A stretch of 64,000 nt of DNA from Geomobilibacter sp964432205 (lineage in GTDB: Bacteria; Desulfobacterota; Desulfuromonadia; Geobacterales; DSM-12255), in NCBI GenBank assembly GCA_964432205.1, contig CAYSMK010000013.1:1-64000 (forward strand), written 5' to 3'. Below the pieces are notes generated by a model. The model did no database searches, was not told the DNA's origin, and saw only the letters and a list, made by a program, of their open reading frames with translations. Both the position numbers and the translations under genes were made by a program. Within the stretch, counting starts at the first letter, position 1. Each line of letters starts with the position of its first letter. Of the stretch, positions 55,221-63,787 are shown piece after piece.

Positions 55221-57929
55221 TTACCAGGGGAGTCCGACAACGCTTCGCATGATCATCATCACGTCTTCAATATCTATCGTGCCGTCAGGAACGGAAACAT
55301 GGTTGCGGACAGGGGCCACATCGGCGAGCAGCAGTTCCTGATAGGTCGGCCTGTCAAGGCCAGTGGATATTCTAAGTGATTTGAGCGCATCCGCAATGTC
55401 AACCTTGCCTTCTGCACTGATATCACCACTCCTGCTACTGATCGCTGCTTTGGTCAGAATATAGATATTGAGCGTCTCCGGCGAGGCAACGCCGGTCAGG
55501 TCGATGATGCCGTCGGGCTTGATCGTGCTGGCCAGGTACTTGCCGTTCTGGTCGACAACATAGGGAGTGCCGCCGCTGTAACGCAGTTGCAGTGGATTCT
55601 GCGAAACGACTGTAATCGTTGGTGTGGTCGGATCGTACACGACAGAGCGAATGGTGGTTGAGGCGGTGCCGTTGCCGTCAATGGCAGTTACGGCGACGTT
55701 GTAGGTACCGGCAACCGGGAACTGGGCGTTGACCGAGAACGTTCCATTCGCATTGGTGGAGACAGTGGCCGGAACACCGTTCACCGTTGCGGTCAGGGTC
55801 GTGCCGGAGGTGACTGTGCCGGTAACGGTTATGTCACTCCCGGCTGTTCCGATGTCACGCAGAGGCGATGTAATGGCCATGGATGGGGCTATGCCGCTGC
55901 TGTATACGACCGTGGTCCCGGCTGTGGCCGAGAGGCCGGTTTTGGGATCGGTTACGGTCGCGATGATCTGGTTGAGCCCGGAATTCATGGGAAGGGTTGC
56001 GGACCAGGTGGAGCCGCTCACGGTGGCATTGTTGCTGGTAACCGGAACGACAGTGCCACTGTTCTGGTCGAATTTGCTGACCGTGACTATGACGGTCGCG
56101 CCAGCAGGGACGCTGCCGCTGACTGTGTAGGTCGGTGAACTGATCGTTGTACCGGACGGGGTATTAATGCCGAGCGATGGGCTGCCTGGGTCGAGATCGA
56201 TGGTACGGGCATTGACGGCGGTTGCGTTGCCGGCCAGGTCGGTAGCAACCACGGAGATTGTGTTCTGACCGGGATTGAGGCTGGCAACGGTATTGAAAAA
56301 CCCGTTTACCACCGGAACGGTAAGGTCGCTGCCGTTAACGGTGACCGTTACGGTTGCGGCGTTGGTGTCGCTGACAAAACCGCTGAGGGTTTGCAGCGGT
56401 GTGGTAACGACACTGCCATTGGGGATGCCGGCGACCGCCATGACCGGCGCACTGGAGTCCAGTGTTATGTCAACGCTGGTTATGGTGTCACTGTTACCGG
56501 TGCTCTGGGCAACTATCATGAAGTTATTGGACCCTTCGCTCAGGGTAACGGCCCGACTCCATGCTCCCCCTGCCTGAACAGGGACAGAAGTCCCCCCGAT
56601 TGTGACGGTGGCGCCAGCCTGAACCGTCCCGCTGATTGTCAGCACGGGATTGTTGGTGATGCCCGGAAGTGCATTGACTACCAGCGGGACCGGCGGGTTG
56701 GTGGACGAGGGGGGGATCACGTTGATTGTGACGCTCTGAGTGGATGTTGCCCCGGCAGTGTCCCTGGCAATGACGGTGACGACGTTGATACCGGTGGCAA
56801 GGGTTACGGAACTGCTCCAACTGCCAGCGGCGAGGCTGGCGGTCGCGCCGTTCACGGTGACTGTCGCCACCGCTGCCGAACCGTTCGGTTTGACCGTGCC
56901 GCCGATGGTGAGGCTGGTCAGGTTAGTGGCCAGCGGAACGGCATTGATTGTCAGCAGAGGGCCCGACCCGGATGCCTGCGGTGCAGCACTGCCGCCGTCG
57001 ATGCCGAAGATGGTCACATTGCCGAAGCCGTTGGCTACAACCAGCCGCTTGTTGGCGCTGTCAAAGCTGTCCAGCAGCGTGTCGGACGGGAGCAGCAGCG
57101 TCCCTGCGGTGACACCGTAATTGCCGATAAACGAAAGAAATGTCCCCGTATTCGGGTCGATGACCTGCACGCGGCTCTGGAATGAGTCAACTACATACAT
57201 CCGGGTTGTGGTGCTGAAGTCGCTGCTGTATTCGAATGCAATCGATTTGGGCGAGGTGAACCGGAGTGCTCCGGAGCCGTAGGAGCCGATGCTCTTCTTG
57301 AAGGTGCCGTTCAGTTGGAAGAACTGGATGCGACAGTTGAAGGTATCGACTACGGCCAACTGGTTCCCGGCACGGTCAAAGGCGATGCCGGTGGGCTGCA
57401 GGAACTGACCCTGGCCGCTTCCCTGGGTGCCGAACTGGCCCAGGTACGTGCCGTTGAGGTCGAATATCTTGACGCAGTTGGCGCCGCTATCGGTCACGAA
57501 GATCCGGTTGGCCGAATCGGCAACGGCAATGCCGCCGGCAAACGCGAACGAGGTGGCGAAATCCCCTTTTGACGTTCCGTCGGTGGCCATTCTGGTGACC
57601 GTTGTGCCGCGGCTGACGATGATGTCGCCGGCTGTGGAAATGGCAATTGCCTGCGGGGTCGGTGCGATGGTGATCTTCCGGGCGAGGTTGCCGTTCCGGT
57701 CGTACTTGGTGATGCCTCCGCCACGAGGGTCGGCAACGTAGAGGTAGCCATAGGGATCGCTGGCTACCCGTACTGGGGTGCTGACCCCTTGCCTATCCGT
57801 AAGAAGGGTCGGCTTCAGGGCGACTGACGGCGCCACTGACGCCAGAACGGGTAGCGGGTTGATTAACAGCGCTAAGCCCGTGAAGGCGCAGGCAGTAGCC
57901 GTTGATATTTGTGCTCTCATGCTGCACAT
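55221..57929 (-). CDS. NHL-repeat / Ig-like / dockerin surface protein
   Basis: This 902-residue secreted protein has a signal peptide ending VLA-S (near residue 31). An NHL-type beta-propeller covers residues about 40-325, with repeats such as GIAVADSANRIFVTDSGANC and GIAFDRAGNQLAVVDTFNCR. Six or so Ig-like/big-domain repeats follow, with the recurring pattern VTVNGxxxxV (about 335-830). The C-terminal dockerin-like domain has calcium loop DISAEGKVDIAD followed by a helix, and a second loop PDGTIDIEDV. It is the first gene of the giant-cytochrome operon. A role as structural scaffold or adhesin for the cytochromes is inference. Confidence 0.85.
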   Translation of the reverse strand: MCSMRAQISTATACAFTGLALLINPLPVLASVAPSVALKPTLLTDRQGVSTPVRVASDPYGYLYVADPRGGGITKYDRNGNLARKITIAPTPQAIAISTAGDIIVSRGTTVTRMATDGTSKGDFATSFAFAGGIAVADSANRIFVTDSGANCVKIFDLNGTYLGQFGTQGSGQGQFLQPTGIAFDRAGNQLAVVDTFNCRIQFFQLNGTFKKSIGSYGSGALRFTSPKSIAFEYSSDFSTTTRMYVVDSFQSRVQVIDPNTGTFLSFIGNYGVTAGTLLLPSDTLLDSFDSANKRLVVANGFGNVTIFGIDGGSAAPQASGSGPLLTINAVPLATNLTSLTIGGTVKPNGSAAVATVTVNGATASLAAGSWSSSVTLATGINVVTVIARDTAGATSTQSVTINVIPPSSTNPPVPLVVNALPGITNNPVLTISGTVQAGATVTIGGTSVPVQAGGAWSRAVTLSEGSNNFMIVAQSTGNSDTITSVDITLDSSAPVMAVAGIPNGSVVTTPLQTLSGFVSDTNAATVTVTVNGSDLTVPVVNGFFNTVASLNPGQNTISVVATDLAGNATAVNARTIDLDPGSPSLGINTPSGTTISSPTYTVSGSVPAGATVIVTVSKFDQNSGTVVPVTSNNATVSGSTWSATLPMNSGLNQIIATVTDPKTGLSATAGTTVVYSSGIAPSMAITSPLRDIGTAGSDITVTGTVTSGTTLTATVNGVPATVSTNANGTFSVNAQFPVAGTYNVAVTAIDGNGTASTTIRSVVYDPTTPTITVVSQNPLQLRYSGGTPYVVDQNGKYLASTIKPDGIIDLTGVASPETLNIYILTKAAISSRSGDISAEGKVDIADALKSLRISTGLDRPTYQELLLADVAPVRNHVSVPDGTIDIEDVMMIMRSVVGLPW

Positions 57930-58084
57930 TGGGTTTGTCTCATGAAATCAGTGTCGGTGCCTGGTTAGGGCCGTGTTGGTACAGATTACTGTCTTGTATC
58001 GACTGCTAATGAGCTTTCTGAAGAAAAAAAGTAAAGCAAAATTGTTCCCTAGTAATACAGATGGCAGCAATAGACTGCTCATAT

Positions 58085-58105
58085 ACGTTTTGCTGCAAAA
58101 AACGT
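58085..58105. promoter_or_regulatory. Palindromic candidate operator upstream of the giant-cytochrome operon
   Basis: ACGTTTT and AAAACGT arms flank GCTGCAA in the 279-base gap before the NHL gene. This 21-base dyad is the most symmetric element in an AT-rich gap and could bind a regulator. No clear -10/-35 pair was found beside it. Confidence 0.35.
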
Positions 58106-58168
58106 ACTGAATTTAGGCGGTTTTTGAATTAAATATGGTTTGTTAATCTATGGTAACAGGTGTGATTC

Positions 58169-58199
58169 TCCCCCCGGCCGATACTGCCTGCCGGGGGGA
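58169..58199. terminator. GC-rich hairpin past the module B cytochrome
   Basis: TCCCCCCGGC pairs with GCCGGGGGGA around 11 bases, just after the stop of the 425-residue cytochrome. No T-run follows on the minus strand, so termination strength is doubtful. Confidence 0.5.
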
Positions 58200-58208
58200 T
58201 CGGGAACG

Positions 58209-59486
58209 TTACGGGGTGCCCCAGAATTTGGTGCTGTCTGGTCCCGCATGACAGCCGACTGCGAACTGGTTGTCGGATGGCGGTGTGGCGGGGGTGCAGC
58301 TTCGGTCCGGAAGTGAGTACAGGAGGTACTGCTTCATGGTCGATGACGGATCGAGGTTGAATGTCACCGAGGAGAGGTTGGAGAAGTGGGATGGGGCCGT
58401 GTTCCTGAACAGGATCGCCGGGTCGTGGCAGTCGGAGCAGGCAAGCCCGAGTTGCAGGTGCTTGGTATGCTGGCCTGAATAGAAGCTGTTGTACTGGGGG
58501 GCCTGTCGAGTGGTTCCCGGTTCGTGGCATGCCTCGCAGTTGTTGCGGTCGGTCGCATCGAAGCTGCTTCCCCAGGTAACGGGAGCGCCGCCGGGAAAGG
58601 TGCTTCTGCCGCCGTGGCACCTGACGTTGGCGCAGCTCTTGTCCGCGTTGAGTGCCGCATTGCCCGTTTGCGCGTCGAAGTATGCCGGGAACCTTACCCG
58701 GGCCGTTCTGTCGATGCGGGAAGAGTAATAGTGAAAAACCGTGCCGCTGCCGGCATGCAGGTGGCAGGCCGCGCAGGTGATGCCGGGGAGTGCGGTGTGC
58801 TTGGCGTGTGACCCTTTCTGGTTGGGATGGGCCGTACCGTTGGGCGGATTGCCGTGGCAGGAACCGCAATTCTGGGATGCGACCGGGATCACGCCGGCAG
58901 CCAGGGAAACGTGACAGTTCGCGCAGGCAGGACCGGTATCTCCCTGGAATGTGGCTCCATGGCAGAGACTGCAGGCATTGGCCTGGTTGCCGGCATTGGT
59001 GTGCTTCAGCCAGGATTTGGGATGTCCCAGATTCGTTGCCGGTTGGCCATTGTTGTGGCAGCCGGTGGATTCACAGCCGTTGGGCATGCTGCCGGTGGCT
59101 ATGTCGAAACGGTAGCTGTTGGTGCCGGTCTGACGACCATGGCAGTCGTTGCAGAAGGTAAGGTCCGCCTTCGCCACCGGTCCGTGGACAGTGCCGCTGA
59201 GAAACGGCATGTCGTGCGCGACCTGGCGGGGCGGGTGGCCGTTGGCGTGACAGCTGGTGGTTGAACAGCCGGTTCTGGTGATGCCTCCCAGCAGGTCGGC
59301 GCCATGGCACTCCTTGCACTGGGCCGGGTTGATCAGATACGCCTTGCGATGCGCTGTGAGCCAGTTGGCCGGATGATTGCCCGCCGCATCTATTGCCGGA
59401 GAGTTGTCATTGCCCTTGCCGCACCCCCAGCAGGAAATCATGATTGCTGCCATGCAGAAGAGTCGTATGTGTAGAGCCATATTCAT
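58209..59486 (-). CDS. Multihaem cytochrome c lipoprotein (about 8 CXXCH), module B
   Basis: The 425-residue secreted lipoprotein has lipobox CWGC (Cys22). I count eight CXXCH motifs, three CX4CH (CSTTSCH, CESTGCH, CANVRCH) and a C-terminal C-x14-CH. The N-terminal DAAGNHPANWLTAHRKAYL resembles the module A cytochrome's INEAGKHPANWVVADIGG, so the two are distant paralogues of different length. It is third in the module B operon, 102 bases after the pentahaem gene, and probably forms the outer-surface end of that conduit. The start follows AGGGG. Confidence 0.9.
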   Translation of the reverse strand: MNMALHIRLFCMAAIMISCWGCGKGNDNSPAIDAAGNHPANWLTAHRKAYLINPAQCKECHGADLLGGITRTGCSTTSCHANGHPPRQVAHDMPFLSGTVHGPVAKADLTFCNDCHGRQTGTNSYRFDIATGSMPNGCESTGCHNNGQPATNLGHPKSWLKHTNAGNQANACSLCHGATFQGDTGPACANCHVSLAAGVIPVASQNCGSCHGNPPNGTAHPNQKGSHAKHTALPGITCAACHLHAGSGTVFHYYSSRIDRTARVRFPAYFDAQTGNAALNADKSCANVRCHGGRSTFPGGAPVTWGSSFDATDRNNCEACHEPGTTRQAPQYNSFYSGQHTKHLQLGLACSDCHDPAILFRNTAPSHFSNLSSVTFNLDPSSTMKQYLLYSLPDRSCTPATPPSDNQFAVGCHAGPDSTKFWGTP

Positions 59487-59588
59487 CGATTGCCCCTGAA
59501 CGAACTGGGTGAGAAGTTTCCCATACGGTCGTAGTGTGCAACTTTTGCACGATGACGGTGTATGGATTGAGCAGGCGTCAATCCCGAC

Positions 59589-60065
59589 TTACCGCCTGTG
59601 ACAGGTCATGCATTTCTCGTTATTGGCCCGGCCGTGGCATTTGTAGCAACTGGTCGGGTCGATCTTTCCCTCGATCCGGTGCAGGGTCAGAAAGTCGCCC
59701 CGGTGGGGCAGCTCCCGGTCGGGACGGTTGCCCAGCTTGAGCGACGGCTTCAGTTCGGTTTTGCCGGCATGACAGTCGGCACAGAACGACTGGGCATGGC
59801 AGACGCCGCAGACCTGGGCATCCCGTCCGGCCGCGAAGCGGTGCCCTTTCACGAAGTCGGCAGTGTGGTCGAAGGTGGCATACGGCTTGAGCGCACCCTT
59901 CAGCTGGCTCCCTTCGTGGCACTCGGAACAGAGGGGCCGACCGGCAGGGAGGGCCTCCGGGTGGCTCGGCGCAAAGCTTGATTCCGGGGAGAAGATGCTG
60001 CAGGAGGCCGCTATGAGACCAGTGGCGAGCATGGCGGCAATGGTCAATAAAGAGCGCACGGTCAT
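59589..60065 (-). CDS. Pentahaem cytochrome c lipoprotein, module B
   Basis: The 158-residue lipoprotein (lipobox AASC, Cys22) has five CXXCH motifs: CSECH, CGVCH, CADCH, CYKCH and CMTCH. From the FSPESSFAP segment to the end it differs from the module A copy at only about a dozen positions, and the DNA is also close to identical over most of its length. The start is set by the four-base overlap with the barrel stop and a GGAGG site; the upstream frame to 60182 belongs to the barrel region. Confidence 0.93.
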   Translation of the reverse strand: MTVRSLLTIAAMLATGLIAASCSIFSPESSFAPSHPEALPAGRPLCSECHEGSQLKGALKPYATFDHTADFVKGHRFAAGRDAQVCGVCHAQSFCADCHAGKTELKPSLKLGNRPDRELPHRGDFLTLHRIEGKIDPTSCYKCHGRANNEKCMTCHRR

Positions 60066-61384
60066 CTGCCCACGCCTCCTGTGGTAGTGGTATAGGCGAA
60101 GGTGAGGCGTAGGAGCCCCTTTAACTGGTCGCCGTATTGTGGATTGGCTCCGGCGCTCAGGTCTCCGGAGAACAGCAGCCATGGTTTGAGGCGATAGCCG
60201 CCGGATGCGATCAGTTCATACGCAAGCTTGCCGGTATCCCGATAGGGGAGGGCGTCGTCGAAACGCTGGGCAATGGCATCCAGGCTGACGTAGTAGCGGC
60301 CCGGATCGTAGAGGGCAAAACCGCGGGCCTCGTGGTAGGAGCTGATCCCCTTGGCCGAGGTGAGACGGCGGTAGTCGAGGCCGGTCTTGAGTTTTCCTTC
60401 CAGCAGCGACAGCCGGCCGCCGAGCCCGAGCCGAGCCGACGTCCCCTTGGTCTTCCGGTCGTAGTACGTGTAATCGGCGGTCAGTTCCGTTGCCCTGTTG
60501 ACCGCATAGGATGCCGAGACGCCATACGATGCCTCTTCATCGGCATCGTACGGCTTGAAGAGGAAGGGGTTGCCGGCCGACGCGAAGTATCCCTTGAACT
60601 GGTGCTGGTTGTAACTCCCCGACAGGGAGAGCCCCGGTACCGGCTTTACCGTGATGACATAGCTGTGCTCGGCGAACTCCTTGAGCGCAAGGTTGTACAG
60701 GGAGCGACCGTTCATCTCCACCAGCCGGTTCAGCGTGTAAAGAACATCGAAGCCTGCCTGCTCCCGGCTGTCCTTGGCGATGGTCGCGGAGTCTGTCGCC
60801 TTGTTGAACTGGTACGCTGCGGCACCGTTTTCATGGGTGAGGAAGAGACCCACTTCCGTGACCCCGGCGATCCGGTAGCTCAATCGCCCCCCAGCGAGGA
60901 GATCCCCCTTGTGGTCATCAACCCGGTCGGTCTTCACCGGCTTGCCGGCAAAGGCCGAAAGGGCAAACCCCTCGTATCGCTCGAACAGGTCCGACCGGGC
61001 GCTGACACCGTCCAACTGCTCCACCACACCCCCTTCATAGAGGTACTGGCGCCCCACCTTGACCTCGGCATTGCCTTTCGGGAACTGATAGGTCAGGTAA
61101 CCGTACGAGAGGGCGGCATCGGAGGAATCACGGGGAGCGCTCTGGTCTGCCCCGTCCACCCGCCCCCAGCCGTACATATGAAAGGAGAGGTGGCCGTCGG
61201 CTATCTTCCCCACATCCACGCCGATATATTGAGTAACCGGAACCAGGGTCTGTTTGCCGAAGCCCGGTACACTCCGCTCCTCATAACGGACCACAGAGGT
61301 GCCGTCGACCCCGAGGTCCAACGCCAGAAGGGTCGAGGGTAACAGCACGCATGCCGTGATGAATGGGAGAAGGAGTCTTTTCAT
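60062..61384 (-). CDS. Outer-membrane beta-barrel porin of a cytochrome conduit, module B
   Basis: The 440-residue protein has a signal peptide (MKRLLLPFITACVLLPSTLLA) and amphipathic strands throughout, ending LKGLLRLTFAYTTTTGGVGR. Its N-terminal third aligns with the module A barrel (VTQYIGVDVGKIADGHLSFH versus ATQYLGVDAGGIADGNLSFH), but later parts diverge. It is inferred to house the pentahaem cytochrome in the outer membrane. GGAG six bases before the ATG at 61384 sets the start. First gene of module B. Confidence 0.87.
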   Translation of the reverse strand: MKRLLLPFITACVLLPSTLLALDLGVDGTSVVRYEERSVPGFGKQTLVPVTQYIGVDVGKIADGHLSFHMYGWGRVDGADQSAPRDSSDAALSYGYLTYQFPKGNAEVKVGRQYLYEGGVVEQLDGVSARSDLFERYEGFALSAFAGKPVKTDRVDDHKGDLLAGGRLSYRIAGVTEVGLFLTHENGAAAYQFNKATDSATIAKDSREQAGFDVLYTLNRLVEMNGRSLYNLALKEFAEHSYVITVKPVPGLSLSGSYNQHQFKGYFASAGNPFLFKPYDADEEASYGVSASYAVNRATELTADYTYYDRKTKGTSARLGLGGRLSLLEGKLKTGLDYRRLTSAKGISSYHEARGFALYDPGRYYVSLDAIAQRFDDALPYRDTGKLAYELIASGGYRLKPWLLFSGDLSAGANPQYGDQLKGLLRLTFAYTTTTGGVGR

Positions 61385-61717
61385 GGGGAACTCCAGGCAA
61401 CCGTAACATGTCCGTTCATTCCAAAACCCCGTAAAGCGCCGCCAGTCAGCCTGTCCACTCGTGTGCACCCTCTTATCGTGACCGTCATGGAAATGCAACC
61501 GAAATCTGCTCGATGCTCAAGGTGGGGCTACCACACTTGGATGGTGTTTCATGAGCAATCGGCACGATGGGGTGAAAATAAAAGATTTTTTTTCAGGCGT
61601 AACGGTTCTGAGGAGGGATGCATGCTGCTGAGGGAGCTGTCAATCCTGACGAGCCTGCCCACCTTGACCGGCAGTCCTGTCTGCCGGTCTCGACGACAGC
61701 CGCCCGGCTGCACTTTT
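61385..61717. other. Non-coding gap upstream of module B
   Basis: These 333 bases lie between the module B barrel and the end of nhaD. They should hold the module B promoter; TTGCAT with GATAAG 15 bases later on the minus strand, at about 61466-61492, is a weak candidate. A perfect 9-bp hairpin (GACCGGCAG/CTGCCGGTC) at 61666-61689 is a possible terminator for nhaD but lacks an adjacent T-run. No protein gene is seen. Confidence 0.5.
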
Positions 61718-63004
61718 TCAGTGGAACAGCCGGTACTGGATGATATAGGCGGCGATGCCGCCGAAGTAGCCGATCAGGGCCAGGCCGCTGATCCGTTTCA
61801 CGTACCAGAAGAAATGGATCTTCTCAAGGCCCATGGCGGCCACTCCGGCCGCCGAGCCGATGATCAGGATCGAGCCGCCCGTGCCGGCACAGTAGGCCAT
61901 GAACTCCCAGAGGAAACTGTCGGTCGGGTACTGGGCCAGGCTGTACATCCCCATGGAGGCGGCCACCAGCGGCACGTTGTCCACGATGGCGCTCACCATG
62001 CCGATGATGGTGACGATCACGTCCTCGCGCCCCACGGTCCTGTTCAGCCAGCCGGCCAGGTTGGTCAGGATGTGGGTGTGCTCCAGGGTGGCCACGGCCA
62101 GCAGGATGCCGATGAAGAAGACAATGGAGCTCATGTCGATCTGCTTGAGGGCGCGCACCAGGGTCAGGTGCTCCTTGGCCTCCTCATCCTTCTTGCTGTG
62201 GATCAGTTCACCGGCCAGCCAGAGTATCCCCAGGCCGAAGAGTATCCCCATGAAGGGGGGGAGATGGGTGATGGTCTTGAAAATGGGGACGCAGACCAGG
62301 ATGCCGATCCCCATGGCGAACATGAAGTTCTGCTCAAAGGGGGTGGTTCTGGTGCGATGACCATGCTCTTCGGATTTTACGGGGCTGACCACCTTCTTTC
62401 CTTTCAGGAACCAGCTGGTGATGGCCAGCGGCACGACCATGTTGATGATCGAGGCGAGGAAGACCCCCTTCATGATCGCCAGGGTGGTGATCTGGCCGCC
62501 GATCCAGAGCATGGTGGTGGTGACGTCGCCGATGGGTGACCAAGCGCCGCCGGCATTGGCGGCGATGACGATGATGCCGGCAAAGAAGAGACGGTCGTCA
62601 TGCCGGTCCAGGAGTTTCTTGATCAGCGAGATCATGACGATGGTGGTGGTCAGGTTGTCCAGTACGGCACTCAGGAAAAAGGTGACAATCCCCACCAGCC
62701 AGAGCAGCGAGGTCAGGCTGGTGGTCCTGATGCGCGAGGTGATGACATCGAAGCCGTTGTGGGCGTCCACCACCTCGACGATGGTCATGGCCCCCATCAG
62801 GAAGAAGACGATCTGGGCCGTTCCCATGAGGGACTCGCCGAGCTGTTCGCTCACCAGGTGGTGATCGCCGGTGGAGAGGGCATAGATCGTCCAGAGCAGG
62901 CCGGCGCCTATCAGGGCCGAGGCGGACTTGTTGACCTTGAGCGGGTGCTCCAGGGCAATGGCGGCGTAGGCGATGACAAAGATGATGATGAGAGCGGTGA
63001 GCAT
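61718..63004 (-). CDS. nhaD: NhaD-type Na+/H+ antiporter
   Basis: This 428-residue inner-membrane protein of the ion-transporter superfamily has about 12 hydrophobic helices. NhaD hallmarks are visible: FLSAVLDNLTTTIVM near residue 115, AANAGGAWSPIGDVTTTML near residue 150, and SAIVDNVPLVAASMGMYS near residue 350. It exports Na+ (or Li+) in exchange for protons. The ATG at 63004 is chosen over the longer frame because hydrophobic helix 1 begins there directly and AGGGGAA precedes it. It lies upstream of module B on the same strand, separated by 333 bases. Confidence 0.9.
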   Translation of the reverse strand: MLTALIIIFVIAYAAIALEHPLKVNKSASALIGAGLLWTIYALSTGDHHLVSEQLGESLMGTAQIVFFLMGAMTIVEVVDAHNGFDVITSRIRTTSLTSLLWLVGIVTFFLSAVLDNLTTTIVMISLIKKLLDRHDDRLFFAGIIVIAANAGGAWSPIGDVTTTMLWIGGQITTLAIMKGVFLASIINMVVPLAITSWFLKGKKVVSPVKSEEHGHRTRTTPFEQNFMFAMGIGILVCVPIFKTITHLPPFMGILFGLGILWLAGELIHSKKDEEAKEHLTLVRALKQIDMSSIVFFIGILLAVATLEHTHILTNLAGWLNRTVGREDVIVTIIGMVSAIVDNVPLVAASMGMYSLAQYPTDSFLWEFMAYCAGTGGSILIIGSAAGVAAMGLEKIHFFWYVKRISGLALIGYFGGIAAYIIQYRLFH

Positions 63005-63132
63005 TACGGATTCCCCTGCGCGTATAATGATCTCTAGTGAACTGCTGTATGGCAAATGAGATGTCAGCACAACTCAGACCGAAATCGTTTGTAGCAGGTC
63101 ATGCGTGCTTATTAAAGAAGAATTGACTACCG

Positions 63133-63705
63133 TTACCTGAAATAGCGAAACAATCTGAAGGAATCGTCCCGTTTCGCCGCAGCGTGGCCACTCTTTCGCG
63201 AGGCAAGCTCGTTGCCGCTGGTGTCCGGGATATCTGTTGGAGGCGGGTTTCTCAGGGCGTCCCCGATAATCATGCCGCCGATGCCTCCGTAGAGCAGCGA
63301 AGCCCCTCCGCCGGCAAGAAGGGTGTTGATCTCCGTGCCGATGCCGGCTGCCGTAAAGAGCAGGCCGCTTGTCAGCCCGACACTGCCGAGAGTGATGGCG
63401 CCGAGCCCTTTGCTGCCGGTTCTCTGTGCCGCCCAGCCGCCAACGGCCCAGAGTACGACCGAGTAGACCGCATAACCGCCAATGCCCCAGCGGGCCGAAA
63501 AACTGTCCATAACGCCCGTGAGTTCGACGGCCGACGGTATGACATTGGCGGTTAGGCTCAGGCCGGCAAAACCGCCAAGGATCGTGGCGGCGCTTGAGCG
63601 GAGTTTGATTCCCTTGACGAAGTTGAGGATGGCTGCGTTCGATTTGCGGATCATTTTCAGGATCATGGTCTCTCTGTTCTCCAGCGCGTCAGCCGATACG
63701 GGCAT
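63133..63705 (-). CDS. Membrane protein of unknown function
   Basis: This 190-residue protein has about four hydrophobic, Gly/Ala-rich segments (residues about 38-58, 70-92, 100-118 and 125-147) and a charged C-terminal tail (KSGHAAAKRDDSFRLFRYFR). AAGGAG eight bases before the ATG at 63705 sets the start. No family motif is recognised. It sits between nhaD and a sodium:solute symporter, so a link to ion or acetate transport is possible but unsupported. Confidence 0.75.
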   Translation of the reverse strand: MPVSADALENRETMILKMIRKSNAAILNFVKGIKLRSSAATILGGFAGLSLTANVIPSAVELTGVMDSFSARWGIGGYAVYSVVLWAVGGWAAQRTGSKGLGAITLGSVGLTSGLLFTAAGIGTEINTLLAGGGASLLYGGIGGMIIGDALRNPPPTDIPDTSGNELASRKSGHAAAKRDDSFRLFRYFR

Positions 63706-63787
63706 ACAATACTCCTTCACGAGTAAGATGTTCCTTGAACGGCGGCTGCCCCAGTCGGCAGCCGCCGTGAGCATTAGATCCCGTTAC

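Noticed and set aside
57930..58208. GEMM (cyclic dinucleotide) riboswitch ahead of the cytochrome operon, expected in Geobacter
   Set aside because: The conserved GACGCAAAGCC-type core was not found on either strand here or in the other cytochrome leaders.
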